A stretch of 40,748 nt of DNA from Streptomyces spongiae (GCF_009377185.1 NZ_VJZC01000029.1:1-40748); one strand, 5' to 3'. Positions 1 through 7,672 are shown, numbered from the stretch's first letter. Made by a program: numbers and translations. The notes: generated by a model not told the origin, from the letters alone.

Positions 1-65
1 GGGGTAGGGCCGGAGGGGAAGATCCGGAGAGGCGGCTCCGGCGAGGCAGCTCCAAAGAAAGCGCT

Positions 66-106
66 GCAAAGAAACTCTTGCAAGGGTTTCTTTGCAAGAC
101 TACCTT
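66..106 (+). promoter_or_regulatory. Promoter and palindromic operator of the ArsR-like gene
   Basis: Positions 66-95 form a nearly perfect 30-bp palindrome: outer arms GCAAAGAAAC (66-75) and GTTTCTTTGC (86-95) around an inner CTTGCAAG (77-84). A further direct copy of CAAAGAAA lies at 53-60. A candidate -35 TTGCAA (78-83) and -10 TACCTT (101-106) are 17 bp apart, and the -10 ends 7 nt before the ATG at 114, the spacing of a leaderless transcript. The palindrome covers the -35 and most of the spacer, as expected for a repressor site, so autoregulation by the downstream protein is a reasonable inference. Confidence 0.6.
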
Positions 107-113
107 TGCATGC

Positions 114-695
114 ATGGAACCCGAGAACGACGCACCCCGCGTACTCGACGCCCGCTCCCTGCGCGGACTGGCCCACCCCCTGCGGATGCAGCTGCTGCGC
201 GCCCTGCGGCAGAACGGGCCGGCCACGGCGTCGAAGCTCGCCGAGCGGCTGGGCGAGTCCAGCGGCGCCACCAGCTATCACCTGCGCCAGCTCGCCGAGC
301 ACGGCTTCATCGAGGACGCGCCCGAACACGGCAAGGGGCGGGAGCGGTGGTGGCGGGCGGCCCACATGGGCGTGCAGTTCGACGACTCGCTCCACAAGCA
401 CCCCGATCCGGCCGTGCGTGGCGCCGCGGACCTGTTCATCCACGAGACCGCGAACTTCCACACCCAGGAGGTCGCGACCTACCTCGGCACCACGGGCGAC
501 TGGTCCGACGAGTGGAACCGCTCCACCGACCTGAGCGACATGACCCTGCGTCTGACGCCCGAGCTCGCGCTCGACCTCATCACGAAGATGCACGCGCTCG
601 TCGACAGCTACCAGGGCGAGGTCCCGGCCGACGGCACCCCGAACGCCGAGACGGTGCGCGTCCACACGCACCTCTTCCCCATCCACACGGACTGA
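114..695 (+). CDS. ArsR-family winged-helix transcriptional regulator
   Basis: A 193-residue cytoplasmic DNA-binding protein. Residues about 10-80 form an ArsR/HTH_20 winged helix: LAHPLRMQLLRALRQNG, then TASKLAERLGESSGATSYHLRQLAEHGFIED, followed by a GRERWWRA wing. No metal-binding Cys pair typical of metal sensors is visible, and the C-terminal half resembles regulators that act on neighbouring exporters or hydrolases. I chose ATG 114 because an in-frame start at 78 would lie inside the operator palindrome and because the -10 is 7 nt upstream of 114. The small gene at 728 follows 32 nt later and may be co-transcribed. The ligand cannot be read from the sequence. Confidence 0.85.
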   Translation: MEPENDAPRVLDARSLRGLAHPLRMQLLRALRQNGPATASKLAERLGESSGATSYHLRQLAEHGFIEDAPEHGKGRERWWRAAHMGVQFDDSLHKHPDPAVRGAADLFIHETANFHTQEVATYLGTTGDWSDEWNRSTDLSDMTLRLTPELALDLITKMHALVDSYQGEVPADGTPNAETVRVHTHLFPIHTD

Positions 696-727
696 GAGAT
701 CCACACGGACTGAGAGGCACCGATCCG

Positions 728-934
728 ATGCATCCCACGCACATCGAGACCCAGCTTGCCCTGCACCACGCCCACCTCGCCGACCTCCGCCACGAGGCCG
801 AGGCGTACCGGCTGGCCCGGCTGGCCGCCGCAGCCCGGCAGCCGCGCGGCCTGCGCACCCGTCTCGGCTGGACCCTCGTCGAGGTCGGCCTGCGGCTGGC
901 TTCCGCCCCCAGGACGGTGGCGGCCGCGCACTAG
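728..934 (+). CDS. Small hypothetical protein, co-directional with the ArsR-like regulator
   Basis: A 68-residue protein rich in Ala, Arg, His and Leu, with an N-terminal helix (HPTHIETQLALHHAHLADLRHEAEAYRLARLAAAARQ) and a second hydrophobic segment near residues 48-60. This looks like the short helical proteins often found behind PadR or ArsR regulators in Streptomyces. No domain is recognised. It sits 32 nt after the regulator. Its TAG stop overlaps the stop codon of the convergent protease gene by 4 bp, so the two units probably interfere or share termination. Coding status is inferred from position, codon bias and the neat overlap. Confidence 0.6.
   Translation: MHPTHIETQLALHHAHLADLRHEAEAYRLARLAAAARQPRGLRTRLGWTLVEVGLRLASAPRTVAAAH
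735..740 (-). other. No separate feature; position lies inside the small hypothetical gene
   Basis: Recorded only to avoid confusion: the -10-like box of the protease gene is at 1735-1740, not here. No claim is made for this short stretch. Confidence 0.05.
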
Positions 935-1728
935 CAGCTCGGTACCGAGCCCTTGCCCTTCTCCAGGGCCATGAGGGAGTTCACCGCGCCCTTCAACGTC
1001 GTCACCGGGATCAGCCGCAGGCCCTTCGGCAGCTCCGACTTCGCGTCCGAGCACTCGGCCTTCGGGACCAGGAAGACCGTGGCGCCGTCGCGGCGGGCGG
1101 CCTGGGTCTTGAGGGCCACACCGCCGACCGCACCGACCTTGCCGGCGGCGTCGATCGTCCCCGTACCGGCGATGACGCGACCTCCCGTGAGGTCGCCGCC
1201 GCTGCCGTCACCGTCGAGCTTGTCGATGACACCGAGGGAGAACAGAAGACCGGCGCTGGGGCCACCGACGTCGGACAGCTTCAGGGTGACCTTGACGTCG
1301 TCGTCCTCGCCCAGGTAATTGAGCGCCGCCTGGGCCGCCGCGTTCTGGGACTGCTTCATCTCCGCCTCGTTGTGCTTCTCGATCTCCTTGACGTCGCCGC
1401 CGCTCGGGTAGACCGCGTCGCGCGGCATCACCGCCTGGTCGGTACGGAACCAGCCGTCGAGGACGTCGGCGAGTCCGACGTGCGCGTCCGGGCCCGTCGC
1501 CTCGATCGTCGTCATCCGCAGCTGCCCGCGCGTCTTGCGGGTCTCCGCACCGGTGATGGTGATCACCTGTTCGCCCTTGTTCGAGCCGAGGACGTTCGCC
1601 GTCAGGCCGGGTTGCGCCACGGAGAACGGCAGCGGCGCGAACACCGCCGTGGCGAGCAGAGCCACGACGGGAAGGGCGCAGATGGCGACGGCCTTGGGAC
1701 GCGACAGGCTGGAGAGACGAGAGAGCAC
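931..1728 (-). CDS. Membrane-anchored Lon-like serine protease (S16 family, PDZ-less)
   Basis: A 265-residue protein. Residues about 14-38 form a signal anchor, so the protease domain should be outside the membrane. The C-terminal half is a Lon proteolytic domain with the catalytic serine in GGPSAGLLFSLG and the catalytic lysine about 49 residues later in GAVGGVALKTQAA, matching the Ser-Lys dyad of family S16. The related YlbL/SdrC-type proteins are about 340 residues and carry a PDZ domain in front; here the linker is too short for one, so this is the shorter paralogue. The GTG start is placed 6 nt after a TAGATT -10-like box. Substrates are unknown. Confidence 0.85.
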   Translation of the reverse strand: MLSRLSSLSRPKAVAICALPVVALLATAVFAPLPFSVAQPGLTANVLGSNKGEQVITITGAETRKTRGQLRMTTIEATGPDAHVGLADVLDGWFRTDQAVMPRDAVYPSGGDVKEIEKHNEAEMKQSQNAAAQAALNYLGEDDDVKVTLKLSDVGGPSAGLLFSLGVIDKLDGDGSGGDLTGGRVIAGTGTIDAAGKVGAVGGVALKTQAARRDGATVFLVPKAECSDAKSELPKGLRLIPVTTLKGAVNSLMALEKGKGSVPSC

Positions 1729-1734
1729 AGGATC

Positions 1735-1740
1735 AATCTA
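1735..1740 (-). promoter_or_regulatory. Candidate leaderless -10 box of the S16 protease gene
   Basis: On the minus strand TAGATT is followed by 6 nt and then the GTG at 1728. No Shine-Dalgarno sequence is visible, so a leaderless mRNA is likely. No convincing -35 element was seen. Confidence 0.4.
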
Positions 1741-1781
1741 ACGCGAGGGTCACTTCCGGCCAGCCGACGGTCGGCAGACGG

Positions 1782-1816
1782 CCCTCTGGGGTCCCCTTCG
1801 GGGGGATCCCAGAGGG
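1782..1816 (-). terminator. Hairpin terminator downstream of the IclR gene
   Basis: CCCTCTGGG (1782-1790) pairs with CCCAGAGGG (1808-1816), and the inner bases continue the stem to about 15 bp with a TTCGG loop. It lies between the IclR stop and the protease start, so it should end the IclR transcript. A GC-only tract of repeated GGGGCCC (1862-1888) sits directly after the IclR stop codon and may add structure. Confidence 0.7.
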
Positions 1817-1888
1817 GGCCGGGAGGCAATTGGATTCTGAGTCCCAGCACGCCAACAGCGCCCCGGGGCCCGGGGCCCGGGGCCCGGC

Positions 1889-2530
1889 TCAGCGCAACGC
1901 TTCGGCGACCTCCCGCGCCGCGTCGAGGACCCGGGGGCCCACGCGCTCCGGCACCGCGTCCGCGAGCATCACGACGCCCACGCTGCCCTCGACGCCGGTC
2001 ACCCCGAGCAGGGGTGCCGCGGCTCCGCTGGCGCCGGCCTCGAGTTCGCCGTGCGTGAGGGTGTAGCCGGGTCCGTCGAGCGGCTGCTGCCGGGCGGCGA
2101 GGATGGCGCGGCCTGCCGCACCCCGGTCCAGGGGGTGGCGGAACCCTGCCCGGTACGCCACGTGGTAGTCCGTCCACGTCGGCTCGACCACCGCGACGGC
2201 CAGCGCCTCCGTACCGTCGACGAGGGTCAGATGCGCGGTCGCGCCTATGTCCTCCGCGAGCGAGCGCAGCGCGGGCAGCGCGGCCTCACGGACCAGAGGG
2301 TGCACCTGGCGGCCCAGGCGGAGCACGCCGAGGCCGACGCGGGCCCTGCCGCCCAGGTCACGGCGTACGAGAGCGTGTTGCTCCAGGGTGGCGAGCAACC
2401 GGTACACAACGGTCCGGTTCACGCCCAGCTTGTGCGAGAGCTCGGTGACGGTCAGTCCGTGATCCGTGTCGGCGAGCAGCTTGAGGACACGCAGTCCCCG
2501 GTCGAGCGTCTGGGAGGTCTCCGCGGTCAC
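1889..2530 (-). CDS. IclR-family transcriptional regulator
   Basis: A 213-residue DNA-binding protein. Residues about 5-65 form the N-terminal winged helix (TLDRGLRVLKLLADTDHGLTVTELSHKLGVNRTVVYRLLATLEQH), and the rest is a short IclR effector-binding domain (AHLTLVDGTEALAVAVVEP, HPLDRGAAGRAILA). The GTG at 2530 is preferred over the GTG at 2539 because AAGGAG lies 8 nt upstream of it, while the earlier codon overlaps that ribosome binding site. IclR proteins usually control nearby catabolic genes, but no catabolic operon adjoins it, so its target is not evident. Confidence 0.85.
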   Translation of the reverse strand: MTAETSQTLDRGLRVLKLLADTDHGLTVTELSHKLGVNRTVVYRLLATLEQHALVRRDLGGRARVGLGVLRLGRQVHPLVREAALPALRSLAEDIGATAHLTLVDGTEALAVAVVEPTWTDYHVAYRAGFRHPLDRGAAGRAILAARQQPLDGPGYTLTHGELEAGASGAAAPLLGVTGVEGSVGVVMLADAVPERVGPRVLDAAREVAEALR

Positions 2531-2868
2531 GACGCCCACTCCTTCGTGGTGAGGGCGGCGGCCCCCTCCGCGGCGGATGCGTCACCGGTCCCGTCGGCGA
2601 CGCGCTTCAGTGGCCGCCGGTCGGCTGAACCCGGAGATGCTCTCCGGGCGGAGTCGCTTCACGGCTGCGCTCCGAGGCGGCGTTGCCACGGGGCGTTTGC
2701 GTGGGGGGACAGTAGCGAGCCGGTTCGCTGAGCGGAAGTCTCCGTCCAGAATCCGGTCAGTAAGCGGTACGGACTACTTCGCTTTGCCCCGGTATACGAC
2801 AGCGCGCACCACCCCGCGCGCACCCCACGGCGCACCCGGCTCGCGTACCCGTGCGAACGGCCCCGGAG
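2531..2868. other. Intergenic region between the helicase stop and the IclR start
   Basis: No gene is seen in these 338 bp. They hold the 3' end of the helicase transcript and the promoter region of the IclR gene. A hairpin CCCGGAG-N5-CTCCGGG lies at 2630-2648. No clear -10/-35 pair was found. Confidence 0.5.
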
Positions 2869-4677
2869 TCACTTCATCCGGGTGGCCCACTCCTGCACCT
2901 TGGCGATGCGCTGGCGCAACTGCCCCGCCGTGGCCTCCGCGCTCGGCGGGCCGCCGCACACCCGGCGCACCTCGGTGTGGATCACGCCGTGCGGCTTGCC
3001 GCTCTGGTGGGAGTACGCGCCGACCATGCCGTTGAGCTGCTTGCGCAGCTCCAGCAGTTCCTTGTGGGTGACGACGGGCCGCCGGTCGGCCGGCAACTCC
3101 AGGAGGTCGGCCTCCTCGTCGGGCTTCTTACGGCTGTGCGCGATCTGCCGGGCCTGCCGCTTCTGGAGGAGCAGCTCCACCTGATCGGGCTCCAACAGGC
3201 CCGGGATGCCGAGGTAGTCCTGCTCCTCCTCGCTGCCCGGGTGGGCCTGCATGCCGAAGTCGGCGCCGTTGTACGTCACCCGGTCGAACACGGCGTCGGA
3301 CTCGAGCGCCTCGAAGGGCAGCATGTCCTGATCGCCGGTGTCCTCGTCCTGCTGCTTCTCGGCCTCCTGGAGGAGCTTGTCCTCCTCGGCGTACGGGTCC
3401 TCCTCGCCGCCCTTCTTGGGCTTGTCGAGGACGTGGTCCCGTTCCCTCTCCATCTCGTTGGCGAAGGAGAGCAGGTCGGGAACCGTCGGCAGGAACACGG
3501 AGGCGGTCTCGCCGCGCCGCCGGGACCGTACGAAACGGCCGACGGCCTGCGCGAAGAACAGCGGGGTGGAGATGGTCGTGGCGTACACGCCGACCGCGAG
3601 CCGGGGCACGTCGACGCCCTCGGACACCATGCGGACGGCGACCATCCACCGGTCGGTATTGGAGCTGAACTCGTCGATACGGTCCGAGGCCCCCGAGTCG
3701 TCGGAGAGCACGAGGGTCGCCGAGTGACCGGTTATCTCCCGGATGAGCTTGGCGTACGCGCGCGCCGAGTCCTGGTCGGAGGCGATCACGAGGGCGCCGG
3801 CGTCCGGGATGGCCTTGCGGACCTCGGTCAGCCGCTGGTCGGCGGCCCGCAGCACGCTGGGCATCCACTCACCGCGCGGGTCGAGGGCGGTGCGCCAGGC
3901 CTGGCTGATGGCGTCCTTGGTCATGGGCTCGCCGAGCCGGGCGGCGATCTCGTCCCCCGCCTTCGTCCGCCAGCGCATGTTGCCGCTGTAGGAGAGGAAG
4001 ATGACGGGCCGGACGACGTGGTCGGCGAGCGCGTTCCCGTACCCGTACGTGTAGTCGGCGGAGGACCGCCGGATCCCGTCGTTCCCCTCCTCGTACGTCA
4101 CGAAGGGGATGGGGTTGGTGTCGGACCGGAAGGGCGTACCGGTGAGCGCGAGCCGCCGCGTCGCGGGCTCGAACGCCTCCAGGCATGCCTCGCCCCAGGA
4201 CTTGCTGTCACCCGCGTGGTGGATCTCGTCGAGGATGACGAGGGTCTTGCGCTGCTCGACACGGTTGCGGTGCAGCATGGGCCGCACACCGACGCCCGCG
4301 TACGTGACGGCGACCCCGTGGTACTCCTTGCTGAGCGGTCCCGCGCTGTACTCGGGGTCCAGCCTGATGCCGATCCGGGCCGCTGCCTCCGCCCACTGTT
4401 TCTTCAGGTGCTCGGTGGGCGCGACCACGGTCACCTGCTGCACGACGTGGTGGTGCAGCAGCCAGGAGGCGAGCGTCAGCGCGAAGGTCGTCTTCCCGGC
4501 GCCGGGCGTGGCCACGGCCAGGAAGTCACGCGGCTGCTCCTGGACATACCTGTCCATCGCCCCCTGCTGCCAGGCACGCAGCTTGCTGGCGGTGCCCCAC
4601 GGGGCACGACCGGGGAACGCGGGCGAGAGGTGATGCGAGTGCGAGGCAGAGCTGGAGGTGGCGGCGGTGGTACTCAC
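2869..4677 (-). CDS. Superfamily 2 DEAH-type helicase
   Basis: A cytoplasmic ATP-dependent nucleic-acid translocase of about 602 residues. Visible SF2 motifs in order: the Q-like region LRAWQQGAMDRY, Walker A ATPGAGKTT, VAPTEHLKKQW (Ia), VILDEIHH (Walker B, DEIH), ALTGTPFR (III), MVSEGVDVPR (V) and QAVGRFVRSRRR (VI). The C-terminal third is charged, with an acidic stretch EEDPYAEEDKLLQEAEKQQDEDTGDQD, and lacks a named nuclease domain. The GTG at 4677 is preferred because CCGGAG precedes it; an upstream GTG at 4719 in the same frame has no good ribosome binding site. It resembles XPB/RAD25-like and type III restriction helicases in its core. Its specific role is unknown. Confidence 0.85.
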   Translation of the reverse strand: MSTTAATSSSASHSHHLSPAFPGRAPWGTASKLRAWQQGAMDRYVQEQPRDFLAVATPGAGKTTFALTLASWLLHHHVVQQVTVVAPTEHLKKQWAEAAARIGIRLDPEYSAGPLSKEYHGVAVTYAGVGVRPMLHRNRVEQRKTLVILDEIHHAGDSKSWGEACLEAFEPATRRLALTGTPFRSDTNPIPFVTYEEGNDGIRRSSADYTYGYGNALADHVVRPVIFLSYSGNMRWRTKAGDEIAARLGEPMTKDAISQAWRTALDPRGEWMPSVLRAADQRLTEVRKAIPDAGALVIASDQDSARAYAKLIREITGHSATLVLSDDSGASDRIDEFSSNTDRWMVAVRMVSEGVDVPRLAVGVYATTISTPLFFAQAVGRFVRSRRRGETASVFLPTVPDLLSFANEMERERDHVLDKPKKGGEEDPYAEEDKLLQEAEKQQDEDTGDQDMLPFEALESDAVFDRVTYNGADFGMQAHPGSEEEQDYLGIPGLLEPDQVELLLQKRQARQIAHSRKKPDEEADLLELPADRRPVVTHKELLELRKQLNGMVGAYSHQSGKPHGVIHTEVRRVCGGPPSAEATAGQLRQRIAKVQEWATRMK

Positions 4678-4793
4678 GGTCTCCGGGGTGGCGTGGTCGG
4701 GTGCAAGGGGCCGAGCCACCTTACCGGTGGCCCGGTCGGCTCCACGCGGCGACCGTGCCGAGTCAGCCGCTGATGGGACTCAGCTCACATCGG

Positions 4794-5174
4794 TCACTCG
4801 GCAAGCTCGCGCAACGCCTCGGAGATGGCCTTGACTTCGTCCAGGCTGCCCGTGGCCACCGCGATCACCAGGCGCTCGACGGCATCGATGTCCGGGCGCA
4901 ACTGCACGTTGTTCAGCGCCAGGAACACGACGCAGGACGTCCACGCCGTGCGCTTGTTGCCGTCAGCGAAGGGGCGGTCGATCCCGAGCGACTGCAGCAG
5001 CGCCGCCGCCTTGTCGAGCAGGTCGGTGTACGCCTCCTGCCCGGACATCGAAGCCGAGGGACGGTGCACCGCCGCCCCCAACAGGCCCGCGTCGCGTACG
5101 ACGACGTGCTGGTCATCGACCGCGAGTCCGGCGATGGCCAGCACGTCCTCGGCCGACAGGTAGACGTATGTCAC
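4794..5174 (-). CDS. Doc/Fic-family toxin-like protein with Arg at the catalytic His position
   Basis: A 126-residue protein of the death-on-curing branch of the Fic fold. Doc toxins phosphorylate EF-Tu. The core motif H-x-F-x-[D/N]-x-N-K-R reads RPFADGNKRTAW here (residues 67-78), so the residue aligned with the catalytic His is Arg, encoded by CGC. The Asp, Gly, Asn, Lys and Arg that bind the nucleotide are kept. The GTG start at 5174 overlaps the antitoxin stop as GTGA, a 4-bp overlap typical of translational coupling. It may be an inactive or altered toxin, or an enzyme with changed chemistry. The family assignment is firm; the activity is not. Confidence 0.85.
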   Translation of the reverse strand: MTYVYLSAEDVLAIAGLAVDDQHVVVRDAGLLGAAVHRPSASMSGQEAYTDLLDKAAALLQSLGIDRPFADGNKRTAWTSCVVFLALNNVQLRPDIDAVERLVIAVATGSLDEVKAISEALRELAE

Positions 5175-5371
5175 TTGAGCCGCTCCAGAAGTTCGGCCCA
5201 CTTGGCGGTCTGCTCCTTGGCCGCCTTGCGGACCAGCGCCTCGTGAGCCGTACGGGCCAGATAGTCGTCCACAGCCCTGAGCACAATGGCGTGCATGCTG
5301 GTGCCCTCCTCCTCGGCGCGCAGCTTCAGAGCTTCCGTCTGGTCGTCGCGGAGACGCAGGTTCATGGCCAT
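5171..5371 (-). CDS. Ribbon-helix-helix antitoxin of the Doc pair
   Basis: A 66-residue protein. Residues 3-40 (MNLRLRDDQTEALKLRAEE, then MHAIVLRAVDDYL) match an Arc/CopG-type ribbon-helix-helix, in which the N-terminal strand contacts DNA. The charged C-terminal helix (EALVRKAAKEQTAKWAELLERLK) is the likely toxin-binding segment. It precedes doc in the usual antitoxin-toxin order, and its stop codon overlaps the toxin start. Autoregulation through the direct repeats just upstream is likely. Confidence 0.85.
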   Translation of the reverse strand: MAMNLRLRDDQTEALKLRAEEEGTSMHAIVLRAVDDYLARTAHEALVRKAAKEQTAKWAELLERLK

Positions 5372-5373
5372 AC

Positions 5374-5410
5374 CAAAACAGTACCGCATCGCTGGGGTCA
5401 AAGTAGTACC
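5374..5410 (-). promoter_or_regulatory. Candidate antitoxin operator (two direct repeats)
   Basis: CAAAACAGTACC (5374-5385) and CAAAGTAGTACC (5399-5410) match at 10 of 12 positions and start 25 bp apart. They fill the 41-bp gap between the MFS stop codon and the antitoxin ATG. Paired direct repeats at the promoter are common for ribbon-helix-helix antitoxins. The promoter itself must lie in the same gap. Confidence 0.45.
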
Positions 5411-5412
5411 AC

Positions 5413-6864
5413 TTATGCGGCGGCCCGCAGGCGCGTAGTCACCCAAGCCCCCACCAACGCCACCCCCGCCATCGGCAGGAACACCGCCGCGAACGCCGCC
5501 GGGTGGGAGCCGGAGGCCTCGGTGGTGGCGTGGGTGACCGTGCCGCCGCCGAGGGCCGCGAAGGCAGCGCCCCCCGCGGCGAGGAGAAGGGCGTTGGAGA
5601 GGCCGTCGGATATCTGGAGGGCGGCGGAGTTGGAGCCGGCCTCCTCGGGAGCGGAGAGCTTGAGCAGCAGGACACTGCTCGACGAGATCACCAGCCCCAT
5701 ACCGAAGCAGCCGAACGCCCAGGCCACGGCCACGCTCCACACCGGCACCGCCTCGATCAGCACACTCGGCGCGGACGCGATCGCGACGGCGACCAGGACC
5801 ATCCCGGCCGTCATCAGCCGTTCCCGGTACGGCTCCACGCGCGCCCGCGACTGCACCCACGACCCCAGCGCCCAGGTGGCCCCGCCCGCCGCCAGCGAGA
5901 ACCCGGCGAGCGTCGGCGACAGCCCTCGCTGGGTGACCAGCATCAAGGGCACGAAGGACTCGGCGGAGACGAACGACCCGGCCGCGACCCCACGCAACAG
6001 CACCACGGACGGCAGCCCGCGCGCCGCCCGGTACGTGCCGCGGGGCAACAGCCCGAGCACGGCCGGGACGAGCAGCGCGGTGCCCGCGAGGGCGGGTATC
6101 AGGGCGAGCCACCGCAGGTCCTGCGCGGCGTACTGCAACAGGCCCGCGCCGAGCGAGATCCCCAGGGCGAGGCGGATGCGGCGACGGTCGAAGGACGCCG
6201 GTTCGCTCCCCTCCACCGGACCGGCCGCCAGTCGCCGTATCTGCGGGAGCGCGAGCGCCAGCGGGAGCACGACCAGCACGGGGATACCGACGAACACCCA
6301 GCGCCAACCGAGGTGTTCGGTCACCGCGCCCGAGGCCAACGGGCCCACCACGGTCGGCAGCACCCAACTCGCCGCGAACGCAGCCATGATCGCCGGCCGC
6401 AGCCGCTCCGGGTAGGCCCGCCCCACGACCACGTACAACGCGACGATCACCAGCCCGCCACCGAGTCCCTGCACAGCCCGGCCGAGAATGAACAGCCACA
6501 TGGCCCCGGCGGTCCCGGACAGCAACAGCCCGGCCGCGAAGGCACCGATCCCGGCCGTCAGCGACCCCAACGGCCCACGCCGGTCCGACCACTGCCCGGC
6601 GAGCACCATGCCGAACAGACTCGTCGTGAAGTACCCCGAGAACGCGAACGCGTACAACGAGACCCCGTCCAACTCCCGCGCCGCCACCGGCATCGCCGTC
6701 CCCACGGCCGTCGCCTCGAAGGCGATCAGCAACACGACGGAGACGATGCCGATGCTGAGCGCCCGGTAGCTCCCGCTCAGCACGCCGCCACCACCACCGT
6801 CGGCTTCCGAGAGCGCGGGTGTGGCGTCGGCAAGGCCCGTGTCGCGCGGTTCGAGGGTGGTCAT
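5413..6864 (-). CDS. MFS transporter, drug-exporter type
   Basis: A polytopic inner-membrane protein of about 483 residues with many hydrophobic segments, fitting a 12-14 TM major facilitator. The MFS motif A-like loop QWSDRRGPLGSL follows TM2, and GRAVQGLGGGLVIVALYVVVGRAYP matches the TM4-TM5 region of DHA2 drug:proton antiporters; the substrate is unknown. The ATG at 6864 is chosen because a TACGCT -10 ends 7 nt upstream, which places transcription start on the ATG itself; longer in-frame starts (6894, 7017) would lie within or beyond the promoter. The promoter is of the DNA-damage type, which is unusual for an exporter. Confidence 0.85.
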   Translation of the reverse strand: MTTLEPRDTGLADATPALSEADGGGGGVLSGSYRALSIGIVSVVLLIAFEATAVGTAMPVAARELDGVSLYAFAFSGYFTTSLFGMVLAGQWSDRRGPLGSLTAGIGAFAAGLLLSGTAGAMWLFILGRAVQGLGGGLVIVALYVVVGRAYPERLRPAIMAAFAASWVLPTVVGPLASGAVTEHLGWRWVFVGIPVLVVLPLALALPQIRRLAAGPVEGSEPASFDRRRIRLALGISLGAGLLQYAAQDLRWLALIPALAGTALLVPAVLGLLPRGTYRAARGLPSVVLLRGVAAGSFVSAESFVPLMLVTQRGLSPTLAGFSLAAGGATWALGSWVQSRARVEPYRERLMTAGMVLVAVAIASAPSVLIEAVPVWSVAVAWAFGCFGMGLVISSSSVLLLKLSAPEEAGSNSAALQISDGLSNALLLAAGGAAFAALGGGTVTHATTEASGSHPAAFAAVFLPMAGVALVGAWVTTRLRAAA

Positions 6865-6871
6865 GGTCGCC

Positions 6872-6894
6872 AGCGTAAGAGGCAACACTGACAT
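6872..6894 (-). promoter_or_regulatory. RecA-NDp/PafBC-type damage promoter of the MFS gene (leaderless)
   Basis: On the minus strand ATGTCAGTG (6886-6894), 8 nt, then TACGCT (6872-6877). This fits the mycobacterial LexA-independent damage promoter TTGTCRGTG-N8-TANNNT except for the first base. The -10 lies 7 nt from the ATG, so the mRNA should be leaderless. Confidence 0.65.
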
Positions 6895-7075
6895 TGACCC
6901 CTGTCCGAAGTAGGCGTTCGCGGGGGACCTTGGTCCTACGACCACACCCCCTTCATGAACGGCGTATGGCAGTCCCGTTGCAGCGCGCCCGGTTCCCTTG
7001 AGCACGACCACGAGCACGGCCTACGGTCGACGTACCGAGTTCGGAACACGCACTTTGCTCCAATCGTTCCAACAC

Positions 7076-7147
7076 GGCCGTGTGCCCGAGTGGTTTAGGG
7101 ACTCGCCTGCAAAGCGAGTTACGTGGGTTCGATTCCCGCCACGGCCT
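7076..7147 (+). tRNA. tRNA-Cys (GCA)
   Basis: A complete 72-nt cloverleaf. The acceptor stem GGCCGTG (7076-7082) pairs with CACGGCC ending at 7146, and the discriminator base is T. The anticodon stem CTCGC/GCGAG holds the loop CTGCAAA with anticodon GCA. The T arm is GTGGG-TTCGATT-CCCGC. CCA is not encoded. The U73 discriminator agrees with cysteine identity. Confidence 0.97.
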
Positions 7148-7171
7148 CAAGTGTCCTGACCAGGCAAAAAG

Positions 7172-7205
7172 AAAGGGCGGCACCCTCAAAGGGGTGCCGC
7201 CCTTT
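7172..7205 (+). terminator. Hairpin terminator after tRNA-Cys
   Basis: A perfect 14-bp stem AAAGGGCGGCACCC (7172-7185) / GGGTGCCGCCCTTT (7192-7205) with a 6-nt loop starts 25 nt after the tRNA. Confidence 0.85.
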
Positions 7206-7226
7206 CAACGTTCCAACCACTGGGTA

Positions 7227-7264
7227 GTCCTTCCCCGTCAGTGCCGGAGCTTACGGGGAAGGAC
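7227..7264. repeat. 12-bp inverted repeat downstream of tRNA-Cys
   Basis: GTCCTTCCCCGT (7227-7238) and ACGGGGAAGGAC (7253-7264) are perfectly complementary around a 14-nt loop. It could be a second terminator or a remnant of a mobile element end; it adjoins the decayed coding stretch. Confidence 0.5.
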
Positions 7265-7672
7265 CGTGCACACCGCCGGATCTGGCTGACCGTGAGCACC
7301 GCGAGTTCAACAATGCCTTGCACCGCCTGCATCTGCTGGCTGGCCGGCCCAGCCTTACGGTGATGGCCCGAGAGGTGCGGGAGGCAGGGATTTCCCGAAT
7401 TTCGATTCACGATGCGCTACGTAACTATCGACGAGCACGACGGCTGAGTGGGGTCCGCTCTCAACCACGCCTGCCGTCTGCTTGATGCCCAGTTCCTGCG
7501 GGATGCGCTGCACGAACGCAACAACGACTTCGCCTTCTGAATCTCCGACTCCGTCTATCAGGGGACCGTGCGGCACGGGCACCCGCTCATTCCGCCCGGA
7601 AGCTTTCACCGAGTGACCTTCGACGGCAAAGACGGCCAGATGACCGCTTGGCCAACCAGCCAGGCCATGTAG
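7228..7672 (+). pseudogene. Decayed coding remnants between tRNA-Cys and the ABC exporter
   Basis: One frame is open from 7228 to the TGA at 7483-7485. It encodes a helix-turn-helix-like stretch (HREFNNALHRLHLLAG, then MAREVREAGISRISIHDAL), similar to the N-terminal HTH of actinobacterial multi-domain regulators, but has no good start or ribosome binding site. A second frame, about 7452-7672, has an internal TGA at 7538-7540 and ends ...RVTFDGKDGQMTAWPTSQAM; I do not recognise it. Together they look like leftovers of inserted genes. The rest of 7206-7711 shows no intact gene. Confidence 0.45.

Noticed and set aside
2851..4773. A 640-residue open frame on the plus strand across the helicase gene.
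   Set aside because: It is the antisense shadow of the helicase, which has all SF2 motifs; the plus-strand product is low-complexity Val/Gly/Arg with no domain.
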